Below, one piece after another: positions 7,301 to 15,339 of a stretch of 64,000 nucleotides of DNA (the stretch's first letter is position 1; the number at the start of each line of letters is the position of its first letter). The notes beneath the pieces are model-generated. The model did no database searches. It was not told the DNA's origin and was given only the letters and a program-made list of their open reading frames with translations. A program made the position numbers and the translations under genes. The DNA comes from Spartobacteria bacterium (GTDB lineage: Bacteria; Verrucomicrobiota; Verrucomicrobiia; Chthoniobacterales; UBA10450). The stretch lies in contig PMTM01000018.1 of assembly GCA_003167365.1 (NCBI GenBank), positions 1 through 64,000 on the forward strand, given 5' to 3'.

Positions 7301-9447
7301 TCCTCTCGGAAACCGATCTGCCGGGTCAAGACTCCAATACCGACCCGGGTAGTATATCAACTCAGCATCAAACGTTGGGACCGCCTCCACCGGCAATAAC
7401 ATATTATCGCTACCCGGACGGAGCGGTCGCCCATGTCACTTATCCCAATGGTTCGATCTTTCGGCGTGATTATACCGCGCGCGGCCAGTTGGCTGCGACC
7501 GGCTGGGATGATGGAAACGGCGATTGGCAGGTGCAACTAGCCAATTATACTTATTTGATGGATGGGAAAGTGGACCACGAAGTTTACGGTAACGCCGTGC
7601 GAACGGACTTCGGCTACGATGGGCGCGGGTTCGTGAGCGGGATCAATACCCACAAAGGCGCGCAGACTTACACCAACCGCAGTTATCTCCGCGACAGCCG
7701 GGATCGGATCACCTCTTGGAACAAGAGCGGGAGCAATTCCTACAACCCGCTGGAGAACGGCGCGGGCGACATCTACGGCTACGATGCCGAAAGCCAACTG
7801 ACCAGCGCGACTTACGATGCTGCGCCCACACCAACACCAACACCGACTCCCACCCCGACGCCAACGCCAACACCAACTCCGACGCCTAGTGCGACACCGA
7901 CCCAAGTGAGTGAGCCGGTCTTCAACCCGGGTGGTGGGACCTTCTCCGGAAAAAGTGTGAACGTGACTATTACCTGCGCGACGAGCGGGGCCAGTATTCG
8001 CTACAAAATTGGGACCACGCCGCCGACTAGCACCAGCGGGACTTTGATCGCCAGCGGCAACAGCGTCAGCGTCAGCCTGAGTGCCAACGGCACGCTGCTG
8101 CAAGCCATCGCCTATAAGAGCGGCCTGGCCGATTCCCCGGTGAATGCCGATTATTATTTCGCGCAAGGGACCCAGTACGTGGTGGACGGGTCTGACACGT
8201 TGGCGATGCCAGCGTCCCGGAGCGAGACCTTCGTTTACGATCAACTAGGAAATCGTAAAGGCGTCAACACGCTCGATGGGCAAGGGGCGACCACGTTTAA
8301 CCGGAGAGACACAGGGTTGAACCAATACCTGAGCTGGACGCCGGACAATATCAGTTACGACAGCAACGGAGCATTGACCAGCGAAGGGTGGATCACGGGC
8401 AGCTACAACGCCTTGAACCAGCCCGTGACGATCAGCAGCGGGAGTGCGAGCGTGAGCTTCGGGTATGACCCGCTGGGCCGCTGCGTGCAACGGGCGAGCG
8501 GCACGACGACGACGTATCTGTATTATGAGGGATGGAACTTGATCGAGGAAGGAGCGGACCCGAGCCTGCCCGATCGCATTTACGTGCACGGCGGACGGAT
8601 CGATGAAATCGTGGCTGACCAGGCCAGCGACGGAACTTGGACCTACCATCATTACGACGCGCGTGGTCATTGTATCCTGCTCACGGATGCGAGCGGGAAT
8701 CTGCTGGAGCAATATAGCTATGACGCGTTTGGCAAAGTTTATTACTACGATGGAGCGGGCAACGCGCTCACCGATACCGCCAGCGGTAACCGGTTCCTGT
8801 TTACTGGGCGCGAATGGATCAGTGATTTAAAGCTGTACGATTTCCGCAACCGCATGTATCAGCCCGACCTGGGCAGATTTATTCAGCCTGATCCGAAGGA
8901 GTTCGCGGCCGGCGACTACAATCTCTACCGCTACTGCCACAACGATCCGGTGAATAAGAATGATCCATTTGGACTGGAGCCGATTTATGTCGCGCCCGAA
9001 GTGTACGACATGGGTATGCGAAATGCGGCCGAAGCGCTGCAATCATCAGAGGATTACCCAACTCACACGTCTAAGGGTGGGGAATTTGAATTTCGCACCG
9101 ATACTTTAAGAAATAATTTGACGGGCATTATTCATCCGAGTCAGACCGTAAAGGGTTATGAACAAAACGGGAATCAGGCAAGCAACTCTCCTTCGTTCGA
9201 TCGTACTCGAGAGACTAGAGTAGCGATTAGTTTTAGTCATCCGAAAGGCGTCAAACCGGGTCATGAACAAGCGGATAAAGCGACTTCCAATGATAGTCGT
9301 AACGGTGGGAAAAATCCTGTCCCATCCTTCGTTGCTAGTCGAAAAGATGGCAAGATACAGGTCGAGATTCACGTTCCGTCAGATAACATCAACGAACGAA
9401 TACAAAATGTAGGCGGAACAGTATTAGTACAAGAATATCGAAGATAA
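4345..9447 (+). CDS. Secreted RHS/YD-repeat protein with variable C-terminal domain
   Basis: This protein of 1700 residues has an N-terminal signal peptide (hydrophobic about 16-33, ending in a VLAQ cleavage-like site). A long RHS/YD-repeat shell follows (many Y-D-x-x-G/N-R motifs, about residues 400-1150). Next come a Pro-Thr dipeptide linker (about 1160-1185) and a beta-sandwich resembling CHB_HEX_C (about 1191-1270; FNPGGGTFSG and the SIRYKIG segment). YD repeats then resume to the RHS core signature GRFIQPDP (about 1510) and DPFGLE (about 1540). The last 155 residues are of a different character and are the expected effector domain. GGEFEF, FSHPKG, HEQAD and VASRKDG resemble the spacing of JAB/DUF4329-type domains, but this is tentative. 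RHS shells usually encapsulate a C-terminal toxin used in competition. Confidence 0.85.
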   Translation: MYFLRSHSAVYPLRKPLLWLAIFLGGLVVTSHVLAQGESNPTGAAGSFSGSIATGGGSFDPYERNASRSVTDIVVPGAVIPFTYTRIWNSRGPWGGWRDNWQWDIKGYYDDLGDLGNGAVPNDAFFGYTVNYPDGRVVQFLKPTNPAHAPPGQAGPYSNAFGVVDRFVIDQAGAHLFLADGSVVNFPVPPSTQTLGATNIVDPHGQVVTFNGAIPPYLRIITEPGGRSIHVSYSADNSMAAVTTSLGQSVTYTLTDTSGSFPQPYGPDTGIYLSGVATSLATVTYNDVLDPVTNQPVQAQYVSKLVQPPRNPNSNPNFPLPNAFGRLVWASDPMFDGPLQQIKYLYVDANANLLISDPSRTCVVEERSATSVDDVGVTVSRVEMPATVTWSMDSGGYSPNYSDRIETHGDGVVRTISYFNPTTPVTWIDSHNTPHHGFGQGQILADHFTDFTNNPSVTERHEYDMAHLFQTPTKITDALGNVTLQSLESVLGHITQETHPDNSFLSWSYSDTANPYYVASKTDELGRAITYTRDPTTHLVKEIDYPGGTSEIFTYNSFGQVTDHQLASGAHVYQTFNGRGLRTSSSDSVTNEATTYTYDSWDRLQTVRDPRAAALGVPYSASFEYNGRNQVTKIHYPATSGSSDPTVTYGYDNWGHCTSITDELGGTRTMTYDDFGRCISYAESLNAPDWSGGGNVATRTWNWTYERVRNGVTYAANTHTAKEWRTQVEPAYDAAGDRRMTVREYDVNNRLSIEQTGWIMQANGTAYYSGSDGETHSFTYDANGNKASYTDPMTRVTTYGYDTRNRLTTTTEPLSRITTTVYDAVSNKTKVTFPDLTTQQWLDYDAFGQHWRFIDERGDTANLTYQWGPMKKLATVTTHRDKDGGGTEDQLTTFTYDGIGRLLKTTFPDASYEQSTYQYGELLTSRVRKGATKTFSYDARGREILQLWDDSITPGVGRIWDDANRELILFNINSTISYAYDDAGQILSETDLPGQDSNTDPGSISTQHQTLGPPPPAITYYRYPDGAVAHVTYPNGSIFRRDYTARGQLAATGWDDGNGDWQVQLANYTYLMDGKVDHEVYGNAVRTDFGYDGRGFVSGINTHKGAQTYTNRSYLRDSRDRITSWNKSGSNSYNPLENGAGDIYGYDAESQLTSATYDAAPTPTPTPTPTPTPTPTPTPTPSATPTQVSEPVFNPGGGTFSGKSVNVTITCATSGASIRYKIGTTPPTSTSGTLIASGNSVSVSLSANGTLLQAIAYKSGLADSPVNADYYFAQGTQYVVDGSDTLAMPASRSETFVYDQLGNRKGVNTLDGQGATTFNRRDTGLNQYLSWTPDNISYDSNGALTSEGWITGSYNALNQPVTISSGSASVSFGYDPLGRCVQRASGTTTTYLYYEGWNLIEEGADPSLPDRIYVHGGRIDEIVADQASDGTWTYHHYDARGHCILLTDASGNLLEQYSYDAFGKVYYYDGAGNALTDTASGNRFLFTGREWISDLKLYDFRNRMYQPDLGRFIQPDPKEFAAGDYNLYRYCHNDPVNKNDPFGLEPIYVAPEVYDMGMRNAAEALQSSEDYPTHTSKGGEFEFRTDTLRNNLTGIIHPSQTVKGYEQNGNQASNSPSFDRTRETRVAISFSHPKGVKPGHEQADKATSNDSRNGGKNPVPSFVASRKDGKIQVEIHVPSDNINERIQNVGGTVLVQEYRR

Positions 9448-9478
9448 AATATTGAATTCGAAAGGATGCTGAACGGTA

Positions 9479-10183
9479 ATGAATTATATTGTGACGAGAT
9501 TGCTGCTAATGCGCATAGCTGTTTTGAACTGCCGGTTTAGCGTCTTAGTTTTCATTTTTCTTTTTTCTGGGATTTCTCTTGGTGATTTTGCGCAGGACCA
9601 TCTGGAACCAGTCAATCGTGATGAAGACAAAATGTACCGCTCCAAACTGGATAGTATGCTTTTGGTAACACCCGCCAACTTCGCTCGTATGAGCCTTAAT
9701 CCCGGCTCCGATCCCGAATTTGCCGTTTCAGTCTATTCACGCAGTTCCAAAGATGCTTCAAATCGCGTCGAGTACTATGTGACACTCACTCAGGCGTCTG
9801 ACAGTATTTGGTACTCAATGCCTGAAAACAACACATCGCATACAAAAAAACATATCTATGTTACACGTTACGACACTGAAATACCGTCTTCCACGGCACT
9901 GGCGATTCGAAGAGCTTGGGAACAAATGTTATCACAGACGCGTCCCCACAAAGGCTTAGTTGATCCTCCGATCGGTGGAGAGACTGTCTATTTTTCTATC
10001 GACGAACCACGTTTCGCTGCATTGACAGCTCAGCTGCCAGTTCAAAAAGGCAAAAACACTCAGAAATTCGAGCGCTTAGGGCTCGACTTGGCTGATTATT
10101 GCAAGGCTCCCATGAAAGAACGACAGGCGCTTGCGCAGAAAATTACGAGAACGGCAGAAGAGCTATTGAAACATATTCAGTGA
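9479..10183 (+). CDS. Exported protein, candidate immunity partner of the RHS effector
   Basis: This 234-residue protein starts 31 nt after the RHS stop on the same strand. A hydrophobic segment (about residues 17-35) could be a signal peptide or anchor, and a soluble domain follows. No family is recognised. Position immediately 3' of an RHS gene is the usual place of the immunity gene. An exported location would suit protection against a toxin acting in the periplasm, or one re-entering from outside. The AT-richer composition of this gene and of the RHS tail relative to the neighbours suggests horizontal acquisition of the tip-plus-immunity module. Confidence 0.5.
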   Translation: MNYIVTRLLLMRIAVLNCRFSVLVFIFLFSGISLGDFAQDHLEPVNRDEDKMYRSKLDSMLLVTPANFARMSLNPGSDPEFAVSVYSRSSKDASNRVEYYVTLTQASDSIWYSMPENNTSHTKKHIYVTRYDTEIPSSTALAIRRAWEQMLSQTRPHKGLVDPPIGGETVYFSIDEPRFAALTAQLPVQKGKNTQKFERLGLDLADYCKAPMKERQALAQKITRTAEELLKHIQ

Positions 10184-10372
10184 TTAAAACTTCAGGACGA
10201 TACCAAGACAGCAAAGAAAAGGAAAAGAGGTCAAACCTAAACATTTGCGATTTCTGTGCGGGATCGAAAGCGGGCGAGACGAATTGAAGGAATAGTTTGG
10301 CGGAAAGCGGGCGAATTTCATGCTACGTAGCTGCCTCGTTAGGATCCGTGTCCGTGCGGATATTTTGGCGAC

Positions 10373-10831
10373 TTGAAACGCGAATGCCGTTGCGGCCCGG
10401 TTCAAGTCCAGCGTTATCGGCAGCGAATTTCGGGACCGTTACTGGATCGGATCGATCTGCATATTGAAGTGCCGGCGGTGGAATACCGCGACGTAGCCAG
10501 CGAGCGCATGGAAGAAAGTTCGGCTGCGATTCGTGAGCGCGTCGGTCGTGCGCGAGAACATCAACGACACCGTTTTCAACGCGACGGGAAGACAAGTTGC
10601 AATGCGCGGATGACAACGCGGCCTCTCAAGCAGCACTGCAAACTCAATCACGAATCGCAGGAGCTTGTTCGCATGGCCATGACCGAATTGAACCTGAGCG
10701 CGCGCGCTTACGATCGAATCCTAAAAGTGTCGCGCACCATCGCCGATCTGGATGATAAGATCGACATCTCGCCCGAGCACGTGAGCGAAGCGATCCAGTA
10801 CCGAACTTTCGATCGGACGTTATGGGTGTGA
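10373..10831 (+). pseudogene. comM: comM/yifB remnant (Mg-chelatase-like, C-terminal part)
   Basis: The translation starts abruptly at a CRCGP segment and then shows RISGPLLDRIDLH, an NARM region, a LNLSARAYDRILKVSRTIADL-type segment and an EAIQYR ending. These are the C-terminal hallmarks of ComM/YifB, a helicase-like factor in natural transformation. About the first 350 residues (Lon-like domain, Walker A and B) are missing. The TTG at 10373 is not a credible native start. The truncation point lies just downstream of the RHS/immunity pair, suggesting that insertion or deletion removed the 5' part. Confidence 0.85.
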
Positions 10832-10900
10832 CGGCAAATATTAAATGTTAGATACGTACCCATTTCTTCTCCATTTCGTATTAATTAGGAGCGGGCCACA

Positions 10901-11284
10901 ATGAAAACACGAAGCATGACCATAGCTTTGATCCTGATAGCCGCCATCCCACTTGGGTGCGACACCAAGCATAAAAGCGATAAGCGAACGAGAATTGACG
11001 TGCACCAGTCTGATAAGGCTATCATGGATGAGTTACTTCAGTACACACCCGTGGGAAGCGACACCCATAAAGTCACTGAGTTTATCCAATGCTGTCTCTA
11101 CTTCGAAGGACGCATCGATAGTAGTGGTGAGGGTGCGCCGAAGACGGAAATTGGCGTTAAGTTAGGTCATATTCCAGGGTCATTTAGCTCGTTTGCCCAG
11201 ACGTCAGTAAGCGCTGACTGGATTTTTGATGCTGATCAGAAACTGTCTGAAATTAGGATCAAGCGATTCGTTGAAAATAGCTAG
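10901..11284 (+). CDS. Small lipoprotein of unknown function
   Basis: This 127-residue protein has a type II signal peptide with lipobox IPLGC (Cys at residue 20). The mature part is short, with a paired cysteine (QCC) near residue 63. A purine-rich AGGAG lies about 10 nt before the ATG. No family is recognised. It stands alone between the comM remnant and the M3 peptidase gene. The downstream gap to 11463 shows no gene. Confidence 0.65.
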   Translation: MKTRSMTIALILIAAIPLGCDTKHKSDKRTRIDVHQSDKAIMDELLQYTPVGSDTHKVTEFIQCCLYFEGRIDSSGEGAPKTEIGVKLGHIPGSFSSFAQTSVSADWIFDADQKLSEIRIKRFVENS

Positions 11285-11463
11285 CAGGAGAAAAGATTGC
11301 GACGAATTAGCTCTGAGTAATAATTAAAGCAGAAAATTCCAGTCCATCGCGTCCCCGGGATCGGATTGCACATTCTGGGTTTGAGAGAAAACTTTCTCGA
11401 CGCGACAGACGGTCGAATTACACTTCGCGGCGCGGCTACTCTTAGCTTCAATTCTCCTGCTCT

Positions 11464-13656
11464 ATGCGAAAATCAGCTTATCTAATTCTTCTGGCGCTCG
11501 GTTCCGTTCATGCTTCGATGTCGATCTTGTATGCAGCCGACGCATCGCCTTCGGCCAGCGTATCGCCCATGACTGACAATCCATTATTTTCCGAGAGCTC
11601 GCTGCCATATCACTCGCCGCCGTTCGATAAGATCAAGGACGAGCATTACCCGCCGGCCTTTGAAAAGGGCATGGCCGATCAATTGAAGGAGGTTGAGGCA
11701 ATCGCGGCGAACAAAGATAAGCCGACGTTTGAAAATACGATCGTGGCTTTGGAGCGTTCCGGAGAGTTGCTCGGCCGGGTCGACCGGATTTTTTCGAATC
11801 TGGCGGGAGCTAATACGAATCCCGCTTTGCAAAAGATCGAAAAGGAAATGTCGCCGAAGCTGGCCGCGCATCAGGACGCGATTCACTTAAACGGCGCGCT
11901 TTTCGCGCGGGTGCAGTCGCTTTACGACAATCGGGAAACTCTTGGACTCGATCCGGAGTCGAAATATCTGGTTGAGCGTTACTACAAAGATTTCGTGCGC
12001 GCCGGGGCGAAACTTTCGGACGCGGACAAGACGAAAATGAAAGCGATGAACGCCGAGCTGGCCGAGCTGCAAACGACCTTCGCGCAAAACGTGCTCAAGG
12101 AGAAAAACGCTGACTCCATCGTGGTCGATAATCGCGCGCAACTGGATGGTCTTTCCGAAACTGAAATCGCGGCTGCGTCGGCCGCGGCCAAGGCCGAAAA
12201 GAAGGAGGGCAAGTTTGTCATCGCCTTGCAGAACACGACCGGACAACCCGTTCTCGCTTCGTTGAAAAATCGGCAACTGCGCGAGAAAATCATGAAGACT
12301 TCGCTCGTGCGAAACAGTGACGACGGGGAATACGACAACCGGAAGGTGGTCCTTCGCACGGCGCAGTTGCGCGCGGAACGCGCCGCGCTCCTCGGTTACG
12401 CGAATCACGCCGCCTATCAACTCGAAGATCAAACCGCGAAGAATGTCGAGACCGTCAACAAGCTGCTCGCGCAATTAGCGCCGCCCGCGGTGGCGAATGC
12501 GCAGCGGGAAGCGGCCGATATGCAAAAGGTGATCGATCAAGAAAAAGGCGGCTTTCAGCTCGCTTCGTGGGATTGGGCCTTGTACTCGGAGAAGGTCCGG
12601 CAAGCCCGTTACGCGTTCGATGAATCGGAGATCAAGCCTTACTTCGAGATCAATCACGTGTTGCTCGACGGCGTTTTCTACGCCGCCAACAAACTCTACG
12701 GCATCACTTTCAAGGAGCGCCACGACATTCCGGTTTATCAACCGGACGTGCGAGTGTTCGAAGTTTTCGATAAGGACAAAAAACCACTCGCGCTTTTCCT
12801 GGCCGATTATTACGCGCGGCCATCGAAGCGCGGCGGCGCCTGGATGAATTCCTATGTGCGTGAGAGCGAATTGTTAGGCGCCAAACCGGTCGTGGCCAAT
12901 CACCTTAACATTCCCAAACCGGAGCCGGGCAAGCCGACGCTGCTCACATTTGATGAAGTGACCACGATGTTTCACGAATTCGGGCATGCTTTGCATGGAA
13001 TGTTTTCGCACGTGAAATATCCGCGCTTCAGCGGAACGAGTGTGCCGCGCGACTTCGTCGAGTATCCGTCGCAAGTTAACGAAATGTGGGCGACTTGGCC
13101 GGAAGTATTGAAAAATTACGCAAAACACTATCAGACCGGACAACCGATGCCGCAGAAGCTGCTCGATAAAGTTGTCGAGTCCGAAAAGAAATTTGATCAG
13201 GGATTTAAAACGACAGAATACCTCGCGGCCACGTTGCTTGATCAGGCCTGGCACCAACTTAAGCCGGATGAAATACCAATCGATGCCTTGGCCTTTGAAG
13301 CGAGCGCCTTGAAGAAAGCCGGCGTTGATGTCCCGACCGTTCCGCCACGTTATCGCAGTGCGTATTTTTCGCACGCTTTCGCCGGCGGTTATTCGGCCGG
13401 CTATTACTCATATATATGGAGCGAGGTCCTAGACGCAGACACGGTCGAATGGTTTAAGCAGAACGGCGGTTTGACCCGCGCCAACGGCGACCACTTCCGC
13501 GACACACTTCTTTCCCGCGGCGGCAGCGACGACGCGATGAAACTCTTTCACAACGCCACCGGGCGCGATCCTTACATCGAACCGCTCTTGAAACGACGCG
13601 GTCTCGACCAAGCCTCCGCGGAAAAGATGCACGGCGAAGCGCCGGCATTGAAGTAG
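11464..13656 (+). CDS. dcp: Exported M3-family peptidyl-dipeptidase (Dcp/OpdA type)
   Basis: This 730-residue protein has an N-terminal signal peptide (residues 1-25, ending LYAAD). It has the M3A fold and the metal site HEFGHALHG at about residue 504, with the third zinc ligand in the FVEYPSQVNE segment about 27 residues later. Length matches Dcp/oligopeptidase A (about 680-720) plus the leader. It should cleave dipeptides from C-termini or internal bonds of short peptides in the periplasm. In E. coli Dcp is dual-located and OpdA is cytosolic, so the leader is informative. It is monocistronic, with a palindromic repeat downstream. Confidence 0.92.
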   Translation: MRKSAYLILLALGSVHASMSILYAADASPSASVSPMTDNPLFSESSLPYHSPPFDKIKDEHYPPAFEKGMADQLKEVEAIAANKDKPTFENTIVALERSGELLGRVDRIFSNLAGANTNPALQKIEKEMSPKLAAHQDAIHLNGALFARVQSLYDNRETLGLDPESKYLVERYYKDFVRAGAKLSDADKTKMKAMNAELAELQTTFAQNVLKEKNADSIVVDNRAQLDGLSETEIAAASAAAKAEKKEGKFVIALQNTTGQPVLASLKNRQLREKIMKTSLVRNSDDGEYDNRKVVLRTAQLRAERAALLGYANHAAYQLEDQTAKNVETVNKLLAQLAPPAVANAQREAADMQKVIDQEKGGFQLASWDWALYSEKVRQARYAFDESEIKPYFEINHVLLDGVFYAANKLYGITFKERHDIPVYQPDVRVFEVFDKDKKPLALFLADYYARPSKRGGAWMNSYVRESELLGAKPVVANHLNIPKPEPGKPTLLTFDEVTTMFHEFGHALHGMFSHVKYPRFSGTSVPRDFVEYPSQVNEMWATWPEVLKNYAKHYQTGQPMPQKLLDKVVESEKKFDQGFKTTEYLAATLLDQAWHQLKPDEIPIDALAFEASALKKAGVDVPTVPPRYRSAYFSHAFAGGYSAGYYSYIWSEVLDADTVEWFKQNGGLTRANGDHFRDTLLSRGGSDDAMKLFHNATGRDPYIEPLLKRRGLDQASAEKMHGEAPALK

Positions 13657-13664
13657 GGAAGAGC

Positions 13665-13798
13665 TTGTCATCCCGAATCCGTCTGAGGCGAATGAGGGAT
13701 CTTGCAACCGAAGTTTGGATTATCTGTGGATACTAGCGTGATCTACTGGCTGGTGCGAGGTCCCTCGGTCGCCGCGGCGACCTCGGGATGACGGAGTT
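13665..13798. repeat. Palindromic intergenic repeat (GTCATCCCGA...TCGGGATGAC family)
   Basis: The left arm begins GTCATCCCGA and continues with a GAGGGATCTTGCA segment. The right arm carries TGCGAGGTCCCTC and ends TCGGGATGAC. The outer arms are exact complements and the inner arms imperfect ones. It looks like a REPIN/MITE-like non-coding element between the peptidase and regulator genes. Confidence 0.6.
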
Positions 13799-13921
13799 TT
13801 TGCATCCGTGAAAATCCGCGTAATCCGCGGTTCATTTGAGGGCGGCAAGAGCGCGTTCCACGAGTTCTTTTCGTCGCGCGGTGATTGACACCGTGCCGGA
13901 TTCGCGGTTGAGAGTAAGCGC

Positions 13922-15268
13922 ATGAGCAGAATCTTGGTCGCGGACGATCAGCCCGACGTTCTGGAAGCGATGCGCATTTTGCTTAAGGGCGCCGGTTATC
14001 AGATCGATGCGGTCACTTCGCTTGCCGGAATTCTCAATGCGCTGGAGAAAAAGGATTACGCGCTGCTCATGATGGATTTGAATTACACGCGCGATACGAC
14101 TTCGGGACAGGAAGGTTTGGAAGTGATTCCGAAACTTCAGGAGATCGACAACACGCTTCCGATCGTGGTGATGACGGCGTGGGCAACGATCGATCTCGCG
14201 GTCGAAGCGATGAAACGCGGCGCGCGCGATTTTGTGCCAAAGCCTTGGGATAACGAGCGCTTGCTCACCATTGTGCGCACGCAAATCGAACTGGCCGGGG
14301 CGTTGCGCAAAGGCCGCCGGCTGGAAGCGGCGAATCAGTTGCTTCGCGGGGGCGCGCCAAATCTGATCGCGGATTCGCCGGCCATGCGGCCGGTGATTGA
14401 AATGATTTCACGGGTCGCGCCGTCGGATGCAAACGTTTTGATGACCGGAGAAAACGGCACGGGCAAGGGACTGGTCGCGCAAGCGCTGCACGCGCTTTCA
14501 CCGCGCGGATCGCACAGCATGATCACGGTGAACATGGGCGGATTATCCGAAGGCGTATTTGAAAGCGAGTTGTTCGGTCACGTAAAGGGCGCGTTCACCG
14601 ACGCGAAAACGGACCGCGCCGGACGGTTCGAGCTCGCTGATGAAAGCACGCTTTTCATGGACGAGATCGCGAATATTCCGCTCAATCAGCAAGCGAAGTT
14701 GCTGCGCATGATCGAGACCGGCGAATTCGAGCGCGTCGGGTCTTCGAAAACACTGCACGCAAACGTGCGCATTATTTCGGCGACGAATTCAAACCTGACC
14801 GAGGAGGTTGCGGCCGGTCGGTTCCGGCAGGATTTGCTTTTTCGTTTGAACACGATCGAAATCCCGCTGCCGCCTTTGCGCGATCGGCGGGAGGACATCA
14901 TGGCGCTGGCGAATAGTTTTCTTCACCAACACGCGCAACGATACCGGAAAGAACTGGCCGGTTTCGACGAGCCGGCGCGCGAACGTCTAATGCAACATCA
15001 GTTTCCTGGAAATGTCCGCGAGCTCGATCACGTAATCGAGCGAGCAGTACTCATGGCGCAAAGTTCGCAAATTAAGGCAAGCGATCTGGGTCTGACAAGC
15101 GGTCGAGATGATTCGGGGCGATTAGAAGACATGAGCCTTGAAGAAGTGGAAGCGTTTCTCATTAAGAAAGCGCTGGCGCGCGCGAATGGAAACGCGCGGC
15201 GCGCGGCCGAAGCGCTTGGTCTCAGTCGCAGCGCGTTTTACCGCCGGCTGCAACATTATGGCTTGTAG
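13922..15268 (+). CDS. NtrC-family sigma-54-dependent response regulator
   Basis: This 448-residue protein has a receiver domain (1-120; acidic pocket ADD at 7-9, phospho-acceptor Asp52, Lys in VPKPW), an AAA+ domain (about 150-380) and a Fis-type HTH (about 408-448). The Walker A GENGTGKG starts at residue 176 and Walker B is LFMDEIAN. The sigma-54 contact loop reads GAFTDA instead of the canonical GAFTGA. It should activate RNA polymerase-sigma-54 upon phosphorylation by the histidine kinase encoded next. A perfect -24/-12 promoter lies downstream of the pair at 16867. Confidence 0.93.
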   Translation: MSRILVADDQPDVLEAMRILLKGAGYQIDAVTSLAGILNALEKKDYALLMMDLNYTRDTTSGQEGLEVIPKLQEIDNTLPIVVMTAWATIDLAVEAMKRGARDFVPKPWDNERLLTIVRTQIELAGALRKGRRLEAANQLLRGGAPNLIADSPAMRPVIEMISRVAPSDANVLMTGENGTGKGLVAQALHALSPRGSHSMITVNMGGLSEGVFESELFGHVKGAFTDAKTDRAGRFELADESTLFMDEIANIPLNQQAKLLRMIETGEFERVGSSKTLHANVRIISATNSNLTEEVAAGRFRQDLLFRLNTIEIPLPPLRDRREDIMALANSFLHQHAQRYRKELAGFDEPARERLMQHQFPGNVRELDHVIERAVLMAQSSQIKASDLGLTSGRDDSGRLEDMSLEEVEAFLIKKALARANGNARRAAEALGLSRSAFYRRLQHYGL

Positions 15269-15269
15269 C

Positions 15270-15332
15270 TGTAGAGGCAGCTGTGTCGGCTGCGGTTTGC
15301 TAAGTTTTGCGGGCGACACGCCCGCCACTACC
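15270..15332. repeat. Palindromic-repeat remnant (GTAGAGGCAGCTGTGTC family)
   Basis: GTAGAGGCAGCTGTGTCGGC, followed by GCGGGCGACACGCCCGCC, matches the repeat at 16683 and the fragment at 29918. It fills the gap between the response-regulator and kinase genes. Confidence 0.5.
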
Positions 15333-15339
15333 CCTGCAA

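Noticed and set aside
7825-7905. Tandem short repeats resembling a satellite or CRISPR
   Set aside because: They encode an in-frame Pro-Thr linker with 6-base periodicity and no spacers.
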